From: Algoriphagus faecimaris
GTDB taxonomy: Bacteria; Bacteroidota; Bacteroidia; Cytophagales; Cyclobacteriaceae
Assembly (NCBI RefSeq): GCF_900101705.1
Contig: NZ_FNAC01000032.1
Location: 18,503-56,586, forward strand
Direction: 5' to 3'
DNA length: 38,084 nucleotides
Below the pieces are notes generated by a model. It did not search any database. It was not told the DNA's origin and saw nothing but the letters and a program-made list of their open reading frames with translations. The position numbers and the translations under genes are program-made. Below, one piece after another: positions 16,794-26,219 of the stretch (position 1 is the stretch's first letter; every line of letters begins with the position of its first letter).

Positions 16794-17184
16794 TACAGGA
16801 CGATAATTTTTAGTAAAGAATCAAATTTAAAATATTATTTGGTTTTCGAAATCGGTTGCATGTTTACTCTCTGCTTTGATAGAAATTTTCAATGAAAAAA
16901 AATTAAATCGCAGTCTTATAATTTCTATAAAACCAAATTTTTTAATCCTGATGTATAAATTCAAAATTAAGGTTGATTTTAAACCCTAAATTTTCTGCGA
17001 TAGAACAAATTTCATAAAACATGGTTTTATTTTGAGTGAGTTTTCATTTTGCTTAAAAATCAAAAAACGTTCATTTTTTCAAAAATTAATCATTAAAACA
17101 GCCTGTTCATTGCCTTAATTTTAACGATCGAAATTTTTTTTGTACTTTTTGAAAAATTTTGAACCTATTAAATCTAATAAATAT
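16794..17184. other. AT-rich intergenic leader before gltB with nested inverted repeats
   Basis: 391 bp without a supported gene, very AT-rich. A 19-nt right arm (16920-16938) pairs with two left segments. ATAGAAATT (16879-16887) pairs with AATTTCTAT, and ATTTGGTTTT (16837-16846) pairs with AAAACCAAAT. A 32-nt bulge lies between the left segments. No riboswitch class is recognised. No promoter fits both -33 and -7 consensus; TACTTTTT at 17143-17150 resembles a -7 box. Confidence 0.45.
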
Positions 17185-20100
17185 ATGCAAGAAGGCTTGT
17201 ATCATTCGGAGTTTGAGCATGACTCCTGCGGGATTGGTTCGGTGGTCGATTTGACTGCCGTACCTTCTCACGAAACGATCAGTGACGCCTTATATATGCT
17301 CAGCAACATGGAGCACAGAGGGGGTAGAGGATCGGATCCTAAAACGGGTGATGGGGCAGGAATTTTGATTCAGGTACCTCATGAATTTTTAAAGGACATC
17401 ACTGCTCGTACAGCGATTAGTCTTCCCGAAAAGGGGACTTATGGGGTAGGGATGACTTTTTTTCCTAAAAACAAGCAGCTTTTTAAAAAATCCAAAGCAT
17501 TTCTCAATGAGATCTTAGAGGAGTTGGATTTCGAATTGATCGGATACCGACCGGTGCCTGTAGATGAGACTGTCCCGGGTTCGGGAGCACTGGAGGTGAT
17601 GCCGATTATTGAGCAGCTATTTGTCAAGCATAAAAAAGGCCTGACAGGGATCGATTTAGAGCGGAAGCTGTACATCCTTAGAAACTATGCCACCTCAGTA
17701 ATCAATGCGCAGGTGCCGGGTGTCAATCATTCCTTTTATTTTGCTTCTTTCTCTAGCCGAACCCTTATTTACAAAGGACAACTGAGAACAGATCAGGTTT
17801 TACCTTTTTACAAGGATCTTCAAAACAGCAAAATCGAATCTGCTTTTGCGATAGTTCACTCGAGGTTCTCTACCAATACTTTTCCAAACTGGCGCCTAGC
17901 ACAGCCTTTTAGATTTCTATCTCATAATGGTGAAATCAACACCATCAGAGGAAACCTAAACAAGATGAAGTCTAAGGAAACGCTGATGAAGTCTAAGTTT
18001 TTCTCTGATGAGGAGCTAGAGCGTCTGATGCCTATCACCAACAAGCAAAATTCTGATTCTGCCAATCTGGATGCAATGGTAGAGCTACTCTCACTGAGCG
18101 GTAGAAGCTTGCCTCATGCCATGATGATGCTGGTGCCCGAAGCCTGGCAGGATAATGAAGTCATGGATCGGGAGAGAAAAGCTTTTTACAAGTTTCACGC
18201 CTCCTTAGTAGAGCCATGGGATGGTCCGGCAGCTTTGCTATTTACAGATGGGGAATCCGTAGGGGCTACCTTGGACCGAAATGGCTTGAGACCTCTGCGA
18301 TATTTTATCACTAAGGATCGGCGCTTGATTTTATCTTCAGAGGCAGGAGCCTTGCCTATCCGTGAAGCGACCATAGTCGAAAAAGGAAGAATCAGTCCCG
18401 GAAGAATGCTTTGGGCCGATTTGAAGGCAGGACGGGTGCTCTTTGATGAAGAAGTCAAAAGCGAAACCTGTCGAAAGCAACCCTACGAGCAATGGGTCAA
18501 TGAGCAAAGAATCAAATTGAGATTGGAGCCGGATCCGGAGAAGCTGAGTCATCCTTACTCCACAGAAAATATCAAGAAATGTCAGACGGTCTTTGGCTAC
18601 ACGTCTGAAGAACTCAAGGTAGTACTCGCCCCGATGGGGGAAAATGGCCAAGAAGCGATCGGTTCCATGGGAGCGGATACTCCTTTAGCGGTACTTTCCA
18701 AGCAAAGTCAGCACATTGCCAATTACTTCAAACAGCTTTTTGCTCAGGTAAGTAACCCGCCTATCGATCCTATTCGGGAGCGTATGGTCATGTCCCTGTT
18801 TACCCGAATCGGTGAGGGACATAATATTTTGGAAGAAAGTCCGCAGCATACCCGGCAGATTCATATTTCTCAGCCGGTACTTCTCAATGAAGCTTTGGAG
18901 AAAATCCAAAATATGGAAGGCCAAGGCTATAGAAGTAAAAAGCTCTTTGCGCATTTTGTGGCAGATCATCAGCCGGGAAGATTATTGGAGGCCCTGGACA
19001 GGTTGTGCAAGGAAGCCGAGGAAGCTATAGCAGAAAAGAAAAATATTTTAATTATTTCTGATCGGGGAAGTAATGAACAATTGGCTCCCATACCCTCGCT
19101 TTTGGCTATCGGAGCAGTACATCATCACTTGGTCAAGAAAAAAATCCGTACCAAAGCCGGTTTGGTTTTGGAATCAGGAGATATCCGAGAAACTCATCAT
19201 TTTGCTACGGCAATAGGTTATGGGGCATCGGCAATCAACCCGTATTTGGCACTAGAGTCTCTCTTGGACTATTTTGAAAGAGGGATGTTTCCTCAAGTCA
19301 AAGATCAAAAGGCTCTCTTTGCGAACTATCAAAAAGCAATCGGTAAGGGGCTCCTCAAGGTTCTTTCCAAGATGGGAATATCAACCCTGCAGTCTTATCA
19401 AGGAGCACAGATTTTTGAAGCGATAGGATTGGGGCCTGAGGTCATCGACCGTTGTTTCAAAGGGACAATCTCCAGAATCAGTGGGGTGTCCTTTGATGAA
19501 TTGGCAGAGGAGGTCATGATACGTCACCGTGCAGCTTATGAGACAAGTAGCCCTCTATTGGAGACTGGTGGAGTTTATCAGTGGAAGCGCAGAGGGGAAA
19601 AACACTTATTCAATCCTGAGACGATTCATTTGCTACAAAAGTCAACACGACTAAATGATTTTGGGCTCTATAAAAGGTTTGCTCAAAGGATCAATGAGCA
19701 AAGCAAGGATGCGCTTACTTTGAGGGGGCTGTTTGAATTCAAAAAACGAATTTCCATTCCCCTAGATGAGGTAGAGCCCGCTGAAAAAATTATGCGCAGG
19801 TTTGCAACCGGGGCGATGTCATTTGGTTCGATTTCCCATGAGGCCCATACGACTTTGGCCATTGCGATGAATCGTATCGGAGCCAAAAGTAATTCAGGAG
19901 AAGGCGGAGAGGATGAAATTCGATTCCAACGAAAAGAAAATGGAGATTGGGAGCGATCGGCGATCAAGCAGGTGGCCTCCGGTCGGTTTGGGGTTACGAG
20001 TAATTACCTCACCAATGCAGCCGAACTTCAAATCAAAATGGCACAAGGTGCCAAGCCTGGCGAGGGAGGACAGCTTCCTGGGCATAAAGTGGACGATTGG

Positions 20101-21675
20101 ATCGGTAGAGTACGGCATTCCACTCCCGGAGTAGGTCTGATTTCCCCGCCTCCCCATCATGATATCTATTCGATTGAGGATTTGGCTCAGTTGATATATG
20201 ATCTTAAAAATGCCAATCGCAAAGCTAGGATCAATGTTAAATTGGTTTCTCAAGCTGGAGTGGGTACGGTAGCTGCCGGTGTGGCTAAAGCCATGGCAGA
20301 TGTGATTTTGATATCCGGTGCTGATGGGGGTACAGGAGCTTCGCCTCTTTCCTCTATCCGACATGCAGGTTTGCCTTGGGAGCTAGGGCTTTCCGAAGCG
20401 CATCAAACTTTAGTGAAAAATAATCTCAGAAGCCGAGTAGTCTTGCAGACTGATGGACAGCTTCGTACTGGAAGAGATTTGGCGATTGCTACATTATTGG
20501 GAGCTGAGGAGTGGGGGATTTCCACAGCGGCTCTGGTCGTGGAGGGATGTATTATGATGCGAAAGTGTCACTTGAATACCTGTCCTGTCGGCATCGCCAC
20601 TCAAAATCCCGAACTACGCAAGCTTTTTACAGGAGATGCGGATCATGTGGTTAATTACTTCAAATTTTTGGTGGAGGATCTTAGGGAAATCATGGCTTCG
20701 CTAGGCTTCCGAACTGTGGATGAAATGGTAGGGCAGAGCAATGTGCTACAATCCACAGGACATCTCAATCACTGGAAGTGGGATAAGGTAGATCTTTCTC
20801 CTATTTTCCATAAGGTCGAAGTTCCAGATCATGTAGGAATCCATAAGCAAATCGATCAAGAATGGGACCTGAAAGAGGTATTGGATAGACAGTTGATTCA
20901 GGCAGCCCTTCCTGCATTAGAACAGGCGATCGAAGTCAGCGGTAATTTTCAAATCAAAAATACAGATCGGGCAGTTGGAGCCATGCTTTCTAATGAGATT
21001 TCAAAAATCTATGGAAGTGTAGGCTTACCTGATGATACGATTCGCTTTAAGTTCAATGGCTCTGCCGGCCAAACCTTTGGTGGTTTTTTGACTAAGGGGC
21101 TCAGTTTTGAATTGGAAGGTGAGGCGAATGATTACTTCGGAAAAGGACTATCAGGGGGCAGATTGACAGTATACCCAAGTAGAAATGCCAAGTTTAAGCC
21201 AGAAGAAAATATCATTATTGGAAATGTGGCCTTTTATGGCGCCACATCGGGTGAAGCCTATATCAACGGTAAAGGCGGGGAGCGTTTTTGTGTGAGAAAC
21301 TCTGGAGTGAAGACCGTTATTGAAGGGATCGGAGATCACGGCTGTGAGTACATGACCGGAGGAATTGTCATCAATCTGGGTGAGATCGGGAGAAATTTTG
21401 CAGCTGGAATGAGTGGTGGAATTGCCTATATTCTCAATGACTACATCACCGAGGTCAATCCTGAATTGGTAGATATCGATCCGCTGAGCGAAGAAGATTA
21501 TCAGCTGATTCAGAGCTATTTGAAACGACATATTGAATTGACAGGTAGTGCCCTTGGGCAGCAGTTTCTGGAAGATTGGGATAAATTCAGTCAGAAATTT
21601 ATCAAGGTAATCCCTAGAGATTTCAAAGCAGTATTAGAGAAAAGAGCAGCAGAACAAACAAAATCATTGGCCTAA
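17185..21675 (+). CDS. gltB: Glutamate synthase, large subunit
   Basis: 1496 residues from ATG 17185; an in-frame TTG at 17140 lies in the AT-rich leader and is less likely. C15 (HDSCGIG) is the glutaminase nucleophile, implying a 14-residue propeptide that is removed. The class-II glutaminase domain covers about 15-430. The central and FMN-binding synthase domains follow (about 470-1200; SGEGGEDEIRF, GAKPGEGGQLPGHKV). C1122, C1128 and C1133 form the 3Fe-4S site. The C-terminal GxGxG beta-helix covers about 1245-1480. It transfers the amide of glutamine to 2-oxoglutarate to yield two glutamates. gltD starts 1 nt after the stop, so they form an operon. Confidence 0.97.
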   Translation: MQEGLYHSEFEHDSCGIGSVVDLTAVPSHETISDALYMLSNMEHRGGRGSDPKTGDGAGILIQVPHEFLKDITARTAISLPEKGTYGVGMTFFPKNKQLFKKSKAFLNEILEELDFELIGYRPVPVDETVPGSGALEVMPIIEQLFVKHKKGLTGIDLERKLYILRNYATSVINAQVPGVNHSFYFASFSSRTLIYKGQLRTDQVLPFYKDLQNSKIESAFAIVHSRFSTNTFPNWRLAQPFRFLSHNGEINTIRGNLNKMKSKETLMKSKFFSDEELERLMPITNKQNSDSANLDAMVELLSLSGRSLPHAMMMLVPEAWQDNEVMDRERKAFYKFHASLVEPWDGPAALLFTDGESVGATLDRNGLRPLRYFITKDRRLILSSEAGALPIREATIVEKGRISPGRMLWADLKAGRVLFDEEVKSETCRKQPYEQWVNEQRIKLRLEPDPEKLSHPYSTENIKKCQTVFGYTSEELKVVLAPMGENGQEAIGSMGADTPLAVLSKQSQHIANYFKQLFAQVSNPPIDPIRERMVMSLFTRIGEGHNILEESPQHTRQIHISQPVLLNEALEKIQNMEGQGYRSKKLFAHFVADHQPGRLLEALDRLCKEAEEAIAEKKNILIISDRGSNEQLAPIPSLLAIGAVHHHLVKKKIRTKAGLVLESGDIRETHHFATAIGYGASAINPYLALESLLDYFERGMFPQVKDQKALFANYQKAIGKGLLKVLSKMGISTLQSYQGAQIFEAIGLGPEVIDRCFKGTISRISGVSFDELAEEVMIRHRAAYETSSPLLETGGVYQWKRRGEKHLFNPETIHLLQKSTRLNDFGLYKRFAQRINEQSKDALTLRGLFEFKKRISIPLDEVEPAEKIMRRFATGAMSFGSISHEAHTTLAIAMNRIGAKSNSGEGGEDEIRFQRKENGDWERSAIKQVASGRFGVTSNYLTNAAELQIKMAQGAKPGEGGQLPGHKVDDWIGRVRHSTPGVGLISPPPHHDIYSIEDLAQLIYDLKNANRKARINVKLVSQAGVGTVAAGVAKAMADVILISGADGGTGASPLSSIRHAGLPWELGLSEAHQTLVKNNLRSRVVLQTDGQLRTGRDLAIATLLGAEEWGISTAALVVEGCIMMRKCHLNTCPVGIATQNPELRKLFTGDADHVVNYFKFLVEDLREIMASLGFRTVDEMVGQSNVLQSTGHLNHWKWDKVDLSPIFHKVEVPDHVGIHKQIDQEWDLKEVLDRQLIQAALPALEQAIEVSGNFQIKNTDRAVGAMLSNEISKIYGSVGLPDDTIRFKFNGSAGQTFGGFLTKGLSFELEGEANDYFGKGLSGGRLTVYPSRNAKFKPEENIIIGNVAFYGATSGEAYINGKGGERFCVRNSGVKTVIEGIGDHGCEYMTGGIVINLGEIGRNFAAGMSGGIAYILNDYITEVNPELVDIDPLSEEDYQLIQSYLKRHIELTGSALGQQFLEDWDKFSQKFIKVIPRDFKAVLEKRAAEQTKSLA

Positions 21676-21676
21676 G

Positions 21677-23155
21677 ATGGGAGCGAAAGAAGGATTTATA
21701 CAATTTAAGAGAGAGACACCTGTGACAAGAGATCCACAGGAGCGTGTGGGAGATTATAAGGAGATCTATCAGCCATTTGGAGAAGAAAAACTCAATCATC
21801 AGGCCGCCCGCTGCATGGACTGTGGGATTCCCTTTTGTCATCAAGGTTGTCCACTTGGGAATGTGATCCCTGATTTCAATGATGCCGTGTACCAAAAAGA
21901 TTGGTCTGAGGCCATTCGGATATTGAAGAGCACTAATAATTTCCCGGAATTTACTGGACGAATCTGTCCTGCCCCTTGTGAGGCTTCCTGTGTTTTGGGT
22001 ATCAACAAGGATCCGGTAGCAATCGAATTGATCGAGAAATCGATAGCTGAAAAGGCCTATGAACTGGGATTGATTCAGCCTAATCCTCCTAAGAAGAGAA
22101 CAGCTAAGCATATAGCTGTGATCGGTTCTGGACCGGCAGGTTTGGCAGCGGCAGATCAGCTCAATCAAGCAGGGCATGAAGTGACTGTCTTCGAGAAGGA
22201 CGCCAAGCCCGGAGGTTTACTTCGCTATGGTATCCCCGATTTTAAACTGGAGAAATGGGTGATCGATCGACGGATAGAGCTGATGAAACAAGAGGGAGTG
22301 ATCTTTACTTGTGGGACAGATGTAGGTTTTAATATCAAAGCCGAAAATATTCTCAGAAATTTTGATGCGGTAGTAATCGCGACCGGTGCGCAGCAGCCCC
22401 GTGAGTTGAAAATCAAGGGAGCGGAGCTGAAGGGAGTTCATTTTGCGATGGATTTTCTGGGAAGGCAAAATCAAGTAATCGGTGGAGAGTTGGATGAAAA
22501 TCCCATATCCGCTAAAGGAAAGCATGTACTAGTCATAGGCGGTGGAGATACGGGAAGTGATTGTATAGGTACATCCAATCGACACGGTGCCGTTTCGGTG
22601 ACTCAGCTGGAGCTTCTACCAAAGCCTCCCCAACAAAGAACCAATCTGAACCCTTGGCCGGAGTGGCCCATGACCTTGAAGACTTCAAGTTCTCATGAGG
22701 AAGGTGCTGAGCGTATTTTCTCAATTTTGACCAAGGAGTTTATTGGTAACGAACAAGGGGAAGTGACAGGACTCAAGCTGGTAGATATCGAGTGGGTAGA
22801 GAAAGACGGAAAAATGGCTTTTGAGGAAGTGCAAGGCACAGAGCGGATTTTACCTTGTGATTTGGCCTTTTTAGCAATAGGTTATACTGGACCTGCACAA
22901 AATGGACTTTTGGATGCCTTTGGAGTGCAAACTATGGAAAATACGTTGCCTAAGTCTAAAAATTACCAAAGCAGTAACTCCAAGGTGTTCTTAGCTGGAG
23001 ACATGAGAAGAGGTCAATCTTTAGTAGTTTGGGCCATCTCCGAAGGTAGAGAAGCTGCCGTGAGAGTAGATGAATATCTGATGGGATCTTCCGCCTTGCC
23101 ACAAAAAGACGAGTCCTTTTACCAAGTAGAAGATCATATTGCAGGAGTAGATTAA
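21677..23155 (+). CDS. gltD: Glutamate synthase, small subunit
   Basis: A 492-residue flavoprotein that supplies electrons from NADPH (or NADH) to the large subunit. The N-terminal Fe-S region has C46, C49, C54 and C58, then C97, C101 and C105, as in the small subunit of bacterial GOGAT. HIAVIGSGPAGLAAADQL near residue 145 is the FAD-binding motif, and VLVIGGGDTGSDCIG near residue 282 is the NAD(P)-binding one. VFLAGDMRRGQSLVVWAI is the conserved C-terminal FAD segment. It begins 1 nt after gltB and is followed by a strong terminator. Confidence 0.97.
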   Translation: MGAKEGFIQFKRETPVTRDPQERVGDYKEIYQPFGEEKLNHQAARCMDCGIPFCHQGCPLGNVIPDFNDAVYQKDWSEAIRILKSTNNFPEFTGRICPAPCEASCVLGINKDPVAIELIEKSIAEKAYELGLIQPNPPKKRTAKHIAVIGSGPAGLAAADQLNQAGHEVTVFEKDAKPGGLLRYGIPDFKLEKWVIDRRIELMKQEGVIFTCGTDVGFNIKAENILRNFDAVVIATGAQQPRELKIKGAELKGVHFAMDFLGRQNQVIGGELDENPISAKGKHVLVIGGGDTGSDCIGTSNRHGAVSVTQLELLPKPPQQRTNLNPWPEWPMTLKTSSSHEEGAERIFSILTKEFIGNEQGEVTGLKLVDIEWVEKDGKMAFEEVQGTERILPCDLAFLAIGYTGPAQNGLLDAFGVQTMENTLPKSKNYQSSNSKVFLAGDMRRGQSLVVWAISEGREAAVRVDEYLMGSSALPQKDESFYQVEDHIAGVD

Positions 23156-23194
23156 TATTTTTTGGCCAAAAGATGATCGATACCCTGCAATTGA

Positions 23195-23220
23195 GCCGTC
23201 CCTTTTGGGGCGGCTTTTTT
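23195..23220 (+). terminator. Terminator of gltBD
   Basis: An 8-bp GC-rich stem (GCCGTCCC at 23195-23202, GGGGCGGC at 23207-23214, one G-U pair) closes a TTTT loop and is followed by six T's. It is a classic intrinsic terminator 40 nt after the gltD stop. Confidence 0.9.
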
Positions 23221-23429
23221 GCATGAGTTTAGTTTTAACTCGTAGTGTGAACCAAAACCCTAATTGAATCTCATCCACCGTGGAGGATAAAACCAAAACT
23301 TTAGGATCCTATAATCTCAAGTTAAAAGCATCATCAGGGCGATGTTATCCTTCATTCGCTTAATGCTGGATTTTTATGCATCTTGATCCTTTAAAACTTA
23401 ACCTTTTATTACCACTTAGATAGAAAAGT

Positions 23430-23459
23430 AAGAGGCCTTCTTATTATGAAAGGCCTCTT
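23430..23459 (-). terminator. Terminator of the molybdoenzyme operon
   Basis: The stem AGAGGCCTT (23431-23439) pairs with AAGGCCTCT (23450-23458), extended by one A-T pair, with a 10-nt loop. On the minus strand the sequence after the stem is T-rich (ACTTTTCTATC). It lies 12 nt beyond the stop of the large-subunit gene. Confidence 0.75.
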
Positions 23460-23470
23460 TAGAGGTGTTG

Positions 23471-24592
23471 TTAAGAAATTTTCAAAGGCAACTCATACAC
23501 CCGATTGCCAGTCAATTTATAAACCGCATTGCATAATGCGGGAATAAATGGTGGGACAGGCGGTTCGCCTACTCCCGTTGGTTTTTCTTGACTGTCGATG
23601 ATATGAACGTGAATCTTCTTGGGAGATTGAGGCATTCGGATGATTTGATAACTATCAAAATTATCCTGTTGGACCTGCCCATTTTCAAACGTAATCTTAG
23701 AAGTAAGTGCCAAGCTTGTGGCAAATTGTGCCCCTCCTTCGAATTGAGAACGGATTCTATCCTTATTTACAGGAACTCCACAGTCTACTGCGTAGTGAAC
23801 GCTTGGAATCACAAGGTTGCCGTTGGCATCTTTTTCTACCTCAACGACGCAAGCGACATAGGTGAGAAAGCTTTTGTGTGCGGCAAAACCTACAGCTTTT
23901 CCTTGAGCCAGGCTTTCCTTCCATCCAGACTCTTTGACAACGAGCTGGATCACGTTTTTTAGTCTTCCTGTATTCCATGGAAATTTTTCCAAGGGCTCGC
24001 CATAGTTTCCAAAATCACCCTTGATTTCATCCCCAAAATCCAGATTTTTATCCTCACCGAGGAGTTCTAAGAGCATTTCGCTTGGATCTTGCCCTTTAGT
24101 CTCGGCGATTTCGTCTAGGATGGAGTTAGTAGCAAAAGAATGGTGAATGTTACTAACCGATCTTAGCCAGCCAATGCGTGTATGTGCTTTGGACTCATGG
24201 GTTTCGATTCGAATGTGGGGTACTTCAAATGGGAAATCAATACATCCCAACCCCAATTCACCATCAGAGGGGTGTAGTTCATCCGGGTTACCTGTAGCCC
24301 CAATGGCCGGGAAAACGGTGTGATGGTTCCACCCGATGAGTTTTCCGGATGAGTCCAGAGTTGCTTTGATTCGCTGTGCACTCAGAGAGTGGTAAAAATC
24401 GTGATGTAGATCATCGTCTCGGGTCCACTGAACTCGAACTGGAGCATTGGCTGCTTTAGAAAGTAAGGCTGCTTCTACCACAAAGTCGGGTTTAGATTTT
24501 CTCCCAAAACCTCCACCTAAAAGGGTTACATTGACTTTAACTTTTTCCAATGGCATATTCAACTCCCGTGCTAGGGCTTCTCTTGCCCACAT
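23471..24592 (-). CDS. C-terminal piece of the frameshifted molybdoenzyme subunit
   Basis: The frame is open from 24616 (VWAPTQHPMWAREALA), and its first ATG is at 24592, giving 373 residues. It contains LLGGGFGRKSKPDFVVEAALL, HKSFLTYVACVVEVEKDANGN and VGEPPVPPFIPALCNAVYKLTGNR, the second molybdopterin domain with the active-site glutamate region (GVGEPP). The ATG is an internal methionine of the ancestral protein, so independent translation is unlikely. Confidence 0.6.
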   Translation of the reverse strand: MWAREALARELNMPLEKVKVNVTLLGGGFGRKSKPDFVVEAALLSKAANAPVRVQWTRDDDLHHDFYHSLSAQRIKATLDSSGKLIGWNHHTVFPAIGATGNPDELHPSDGELGLGCIDFPFEVPHIRIETHESKAHTRIGWLRSVSNIHHSFATNSILDEIAETKGQDPSEMLLELLGEDKNLDFGDEIKGDFGNYGEPLEKFPWNTGRLKNVIQLVVKESGWKESLAQGKAVGFAAHKSFLTYVACVVEVEKDANGNLVIPSVHYAVDCGVPVNKDRIRSQFEGGAQFATSLALTSKITFENGQVQQDNFDSYQIIRMPQSPKKIHVHIIDSQEKPTGVGEPPVPPFIPALCNAVYKLTGNRVYELPLKIS

Positions 24593-25749
24593 GGGGTGTT
24601 GGGTTGGTGCCCAAACTCACAAAATTCCGCAGTCCAATGAGCAATTGCCGCCGGTGGCTCCAAGGTCGCATGTGCATAAAAAGGTGCTAAATAAGTTCGC
24701 TCAATCACTTGGGATGCCTGATTAAGACTTTGCTTGAAGTTTCCTTTTTCTCTCCTGACTTTACCGTCTTTCAGGGTACTTTGGAGCATTTCCTGATGTT
24801 GTTTTTCAGATTGGTAATCGGCATTTGGGCCTAAATCCCAATTGATTTCAAGCGCATCTCTTCCTTTGATGGCAGCCCAGGTGTGATCAGCTATTACTGC
24901 TAAGCCTTCGATGGGACTATCCAACCCAGTAGGGATTCCCTTTCCCGAGATTTTGGCTACTTGGCTAACTCCTTGGATTGCTAAGGTCTTGCTATCATCG
25001 TAATCTTTGATGACTGCACCGATCACAGGACTTCGTTGCACGATTGCTACTTTCATATCCGGTAGGGTGACATCCGCGCCAAAAACAGCTTTTCCCGTAG
25101 ATATATCTCTCAAATCATAAATGGGTACCCCGTCTCCTATCAGTTTATAATCGCTGATTTCCTTCAGTTGGACAGTTTCAGCATCAGGGACTGGCAGCTG
25201 CTGAGCCTCCTCTGCCAACTCTCCAAATGCAATGCTTTTTCCGCCAGAGTGAATGACACTTGAGTTTTCTGTTCGACATTCAGCAGCATCCACTCCCCAT
25301 TTTTTGGCTGCTACAGCGATCAGAGCCTGTCTTGCAGTAGCTCCAGCTTTTCTCATAGGGTCAAAAAACATTCGCACCGAGTAAGATCCGTCTGTGTTTT
25401 GATCACCATATTTATCAAAGTCAGCTTCGGCTTGAATGATTTTGACCTTTTGCCAGTCAGCGCCTAGTTCGTCGGCGACGATCATGGGAAGTGTGGTGCG
25501 AATACCCGTCCCCATTTCTGATCGATGAGCTATGATAGTCACCTGATTTTCGGAATCAATCATCAAGTAAGCAATAGGAGCAAAAGTTACTAGTTCTCCT
25601 TTGGGCCCACTACATTGGAAACTGATCCCCAATAAAAATCCTCCTGCAGTCAAGGAGCTGATCTTGAGAAACTCCCGCCTCGAAGGGATGAATACTTTAC
25701 TTTTATTTTCGGGGTCTTTTTTTCGGAATAGTTTGATATTTGGAAGCAT
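24571..25749 (-). CDS. N-terminal piece of the frameshifted molybdoenzyme subunit
   Basis: The frame as it stands encodes 392 residues: Tat-type signal near residues 24-45, then the molybdopterin-binding domain with AHRSEMGTGIRTTLPMIVADELGADW and LAPFYAHATLEPPAAIAHWTAE. The last 16 or so residues, from about CEFGHQPN onward, are out of frame and unrelated to the family. It starts 11 nt after the 2Fe-2S subunit stop. Alone it lacks the second molybdopterin domain and should be inactive. Confidence 0.6.
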   Translation of the reverse strand: MLPNIKLFRKKDPENKSKVFIPSRREFLKISSLTAGGFLLGISFQCSGPKGELVTFAPIAYLMIDSENQVTIIAHRSEMGTGIRTTLPMIVADELGADWQKVKIIQAEADFDKYGDQNTDGSYSVRMFFDPMRKAGATARQALIAVAAKKWGVDAAECRTENSSVIHSGGKSIAFGELAEEAQQLPVPDAETVQLKEISDYKLIGDGVPIYDLRDISTGKAVFGADVTLPDMKVAIVQRSPVIGAVIKDYDDSKTLAIQGVSQVAKISGKGIPTGLDSPIEGLAVIADHTWAAIKGRDALEINWDLGPNADYQSEKQHQEMLQSTLKDGKVRREKGNFKQSLNQASQVIERTYLAPFYAHATLEPPAAIAHWTAEFCEFGHQPNTPCGQEKP

Positions 25750-25760
25750 GGCTTTCTAAG

Positions 25761-26219
25761 TTAGAGTTTTAGGGAGGCAGTTTGAATGGCTTCTTTGATG
25801 CGGTTGTAGGTACCACATCTGCATAGGTTTCCGGCCATAGCGGATTCGATTTCTTCTTCGCTAGGCTTAGGGTTGCGATCCAAAAGTGCTACCGCGCTCA
25901 TGATTTGACCAGTTTGACAATAGCCGCATTGGGGTACAATGTGCTGAATCCAAGCTTCTTGTACAGGATGGTCTCCATTTTCGGAAATCCCCTCGATGGT
26001 AGTGATTTTGGCATCTCCAACTTCTGACATCAAGAGCCCACAGGATCGGATGGCGATGCCATCCAATAGTACAGTGCAGGCTCCGCAAAGCCCTTGCCCA
26101 CATCCAAATTTGGTGCCTTTGAGAGCTAAAAGATCTCTTAAAACCCAAAGTAAAGGCATATCCTCCTGAGCAGAGACAGATTGGGTTTTACCATTAATGT
26201 TGAGTGAATATTCGGTCAT
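25761..26219 (-). CDS. 2Fe-2S subunit of a molybdenum hydroxylase (IorA type)
   Basis: A 152-residue electron-transfer subunit. C40, C45, C48 and C60 (CGQGLCGACTVLLDG) bind the plant-ferredoxin-type 2Fe-2S cluster. C98, C101, C133 and C135 (CGYCQTGQ, NLCRCGTY) bind the second, helical-domain cluster. It has no signal peptide and would travel to the periplasm bound to the Tat-exported large subunit. It lies 11 nt upstream of that subunit in one operon. No FAD subunit is present, as in isoquinoline 1-oxidoreductase enzymes, which pass electrons to a cytochrome or other carrier. Because the partner gene is frameshifted, this protein may be orphaned. Confidence 0.9.
   Translation of the reverse strand: MTEYSLNINGKTQSVSAQEDMPLLWVLRDLLALKGTKFGCGQGLCGACTVLLDGIAIRSCGLLMSEVGDAKITTIEGISENGDHPVQEAWIQHIVPQCGYCQTGQIMSAVALLDRNPKPSEEEIESAMAGNLCRCGTYNRIKEAIQTASLKL

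Larger units (their letters stand above)
23156..23470. other. Intergenic region between gltD and the molybdoenzyme operon
   Basis: 315 bp with no supported gene. It holds the gltD terminator (23195-23220) and the terminator of the minus-strand molybdoenzyme operon (23430-23459). The palindrome TAGGATCCTA occurs at 23302-23311. I see nothing else in the remaining sequence. Confidence 0.6.
23471..25749 (-). pseudogene. Frameshifted molybdopterin subunit, isoquinoline 1-oxidoreductase type
   Basis: Two reading frames together make one protein of about 759 residues, the normal size of IorB-type large subunits of the xanthine-oxidase family. The first frame has a twin-arginine-type signal (SRREFLKISSLTAGGFLLGI, R24-R25), then the aldehyde-oxidase hammerhead and first molybdopterin domain. 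The second has LLGGGFGRKSKPDF and the conserved C-terminal VGEPPVPPFIPAL. The join falls in the conserved motif C-E-(V/I)-W-A-P-T-Q: at 24616 the coding strand reads GAGTTTGG where GAGGTTTGG would restore it, so one G is missing. The enzyme would hydroxylate N-heteroaromatics or aldehydes in the periplasm. It may be a real pseudogene or a sequencing error; the otherwise intact sequence shows that any lesion is recent. Confidence 0.8.

Noticed and set aside
24571..24640. Programmed -1 frameshift in the molybdoenzyme gene
   Set aside because: The target frame has a TGA immediately before the required join (TTTTGTGAG), and no X-XXY-YYZ slippery heptamer precedes it. A lost base explains the data better.
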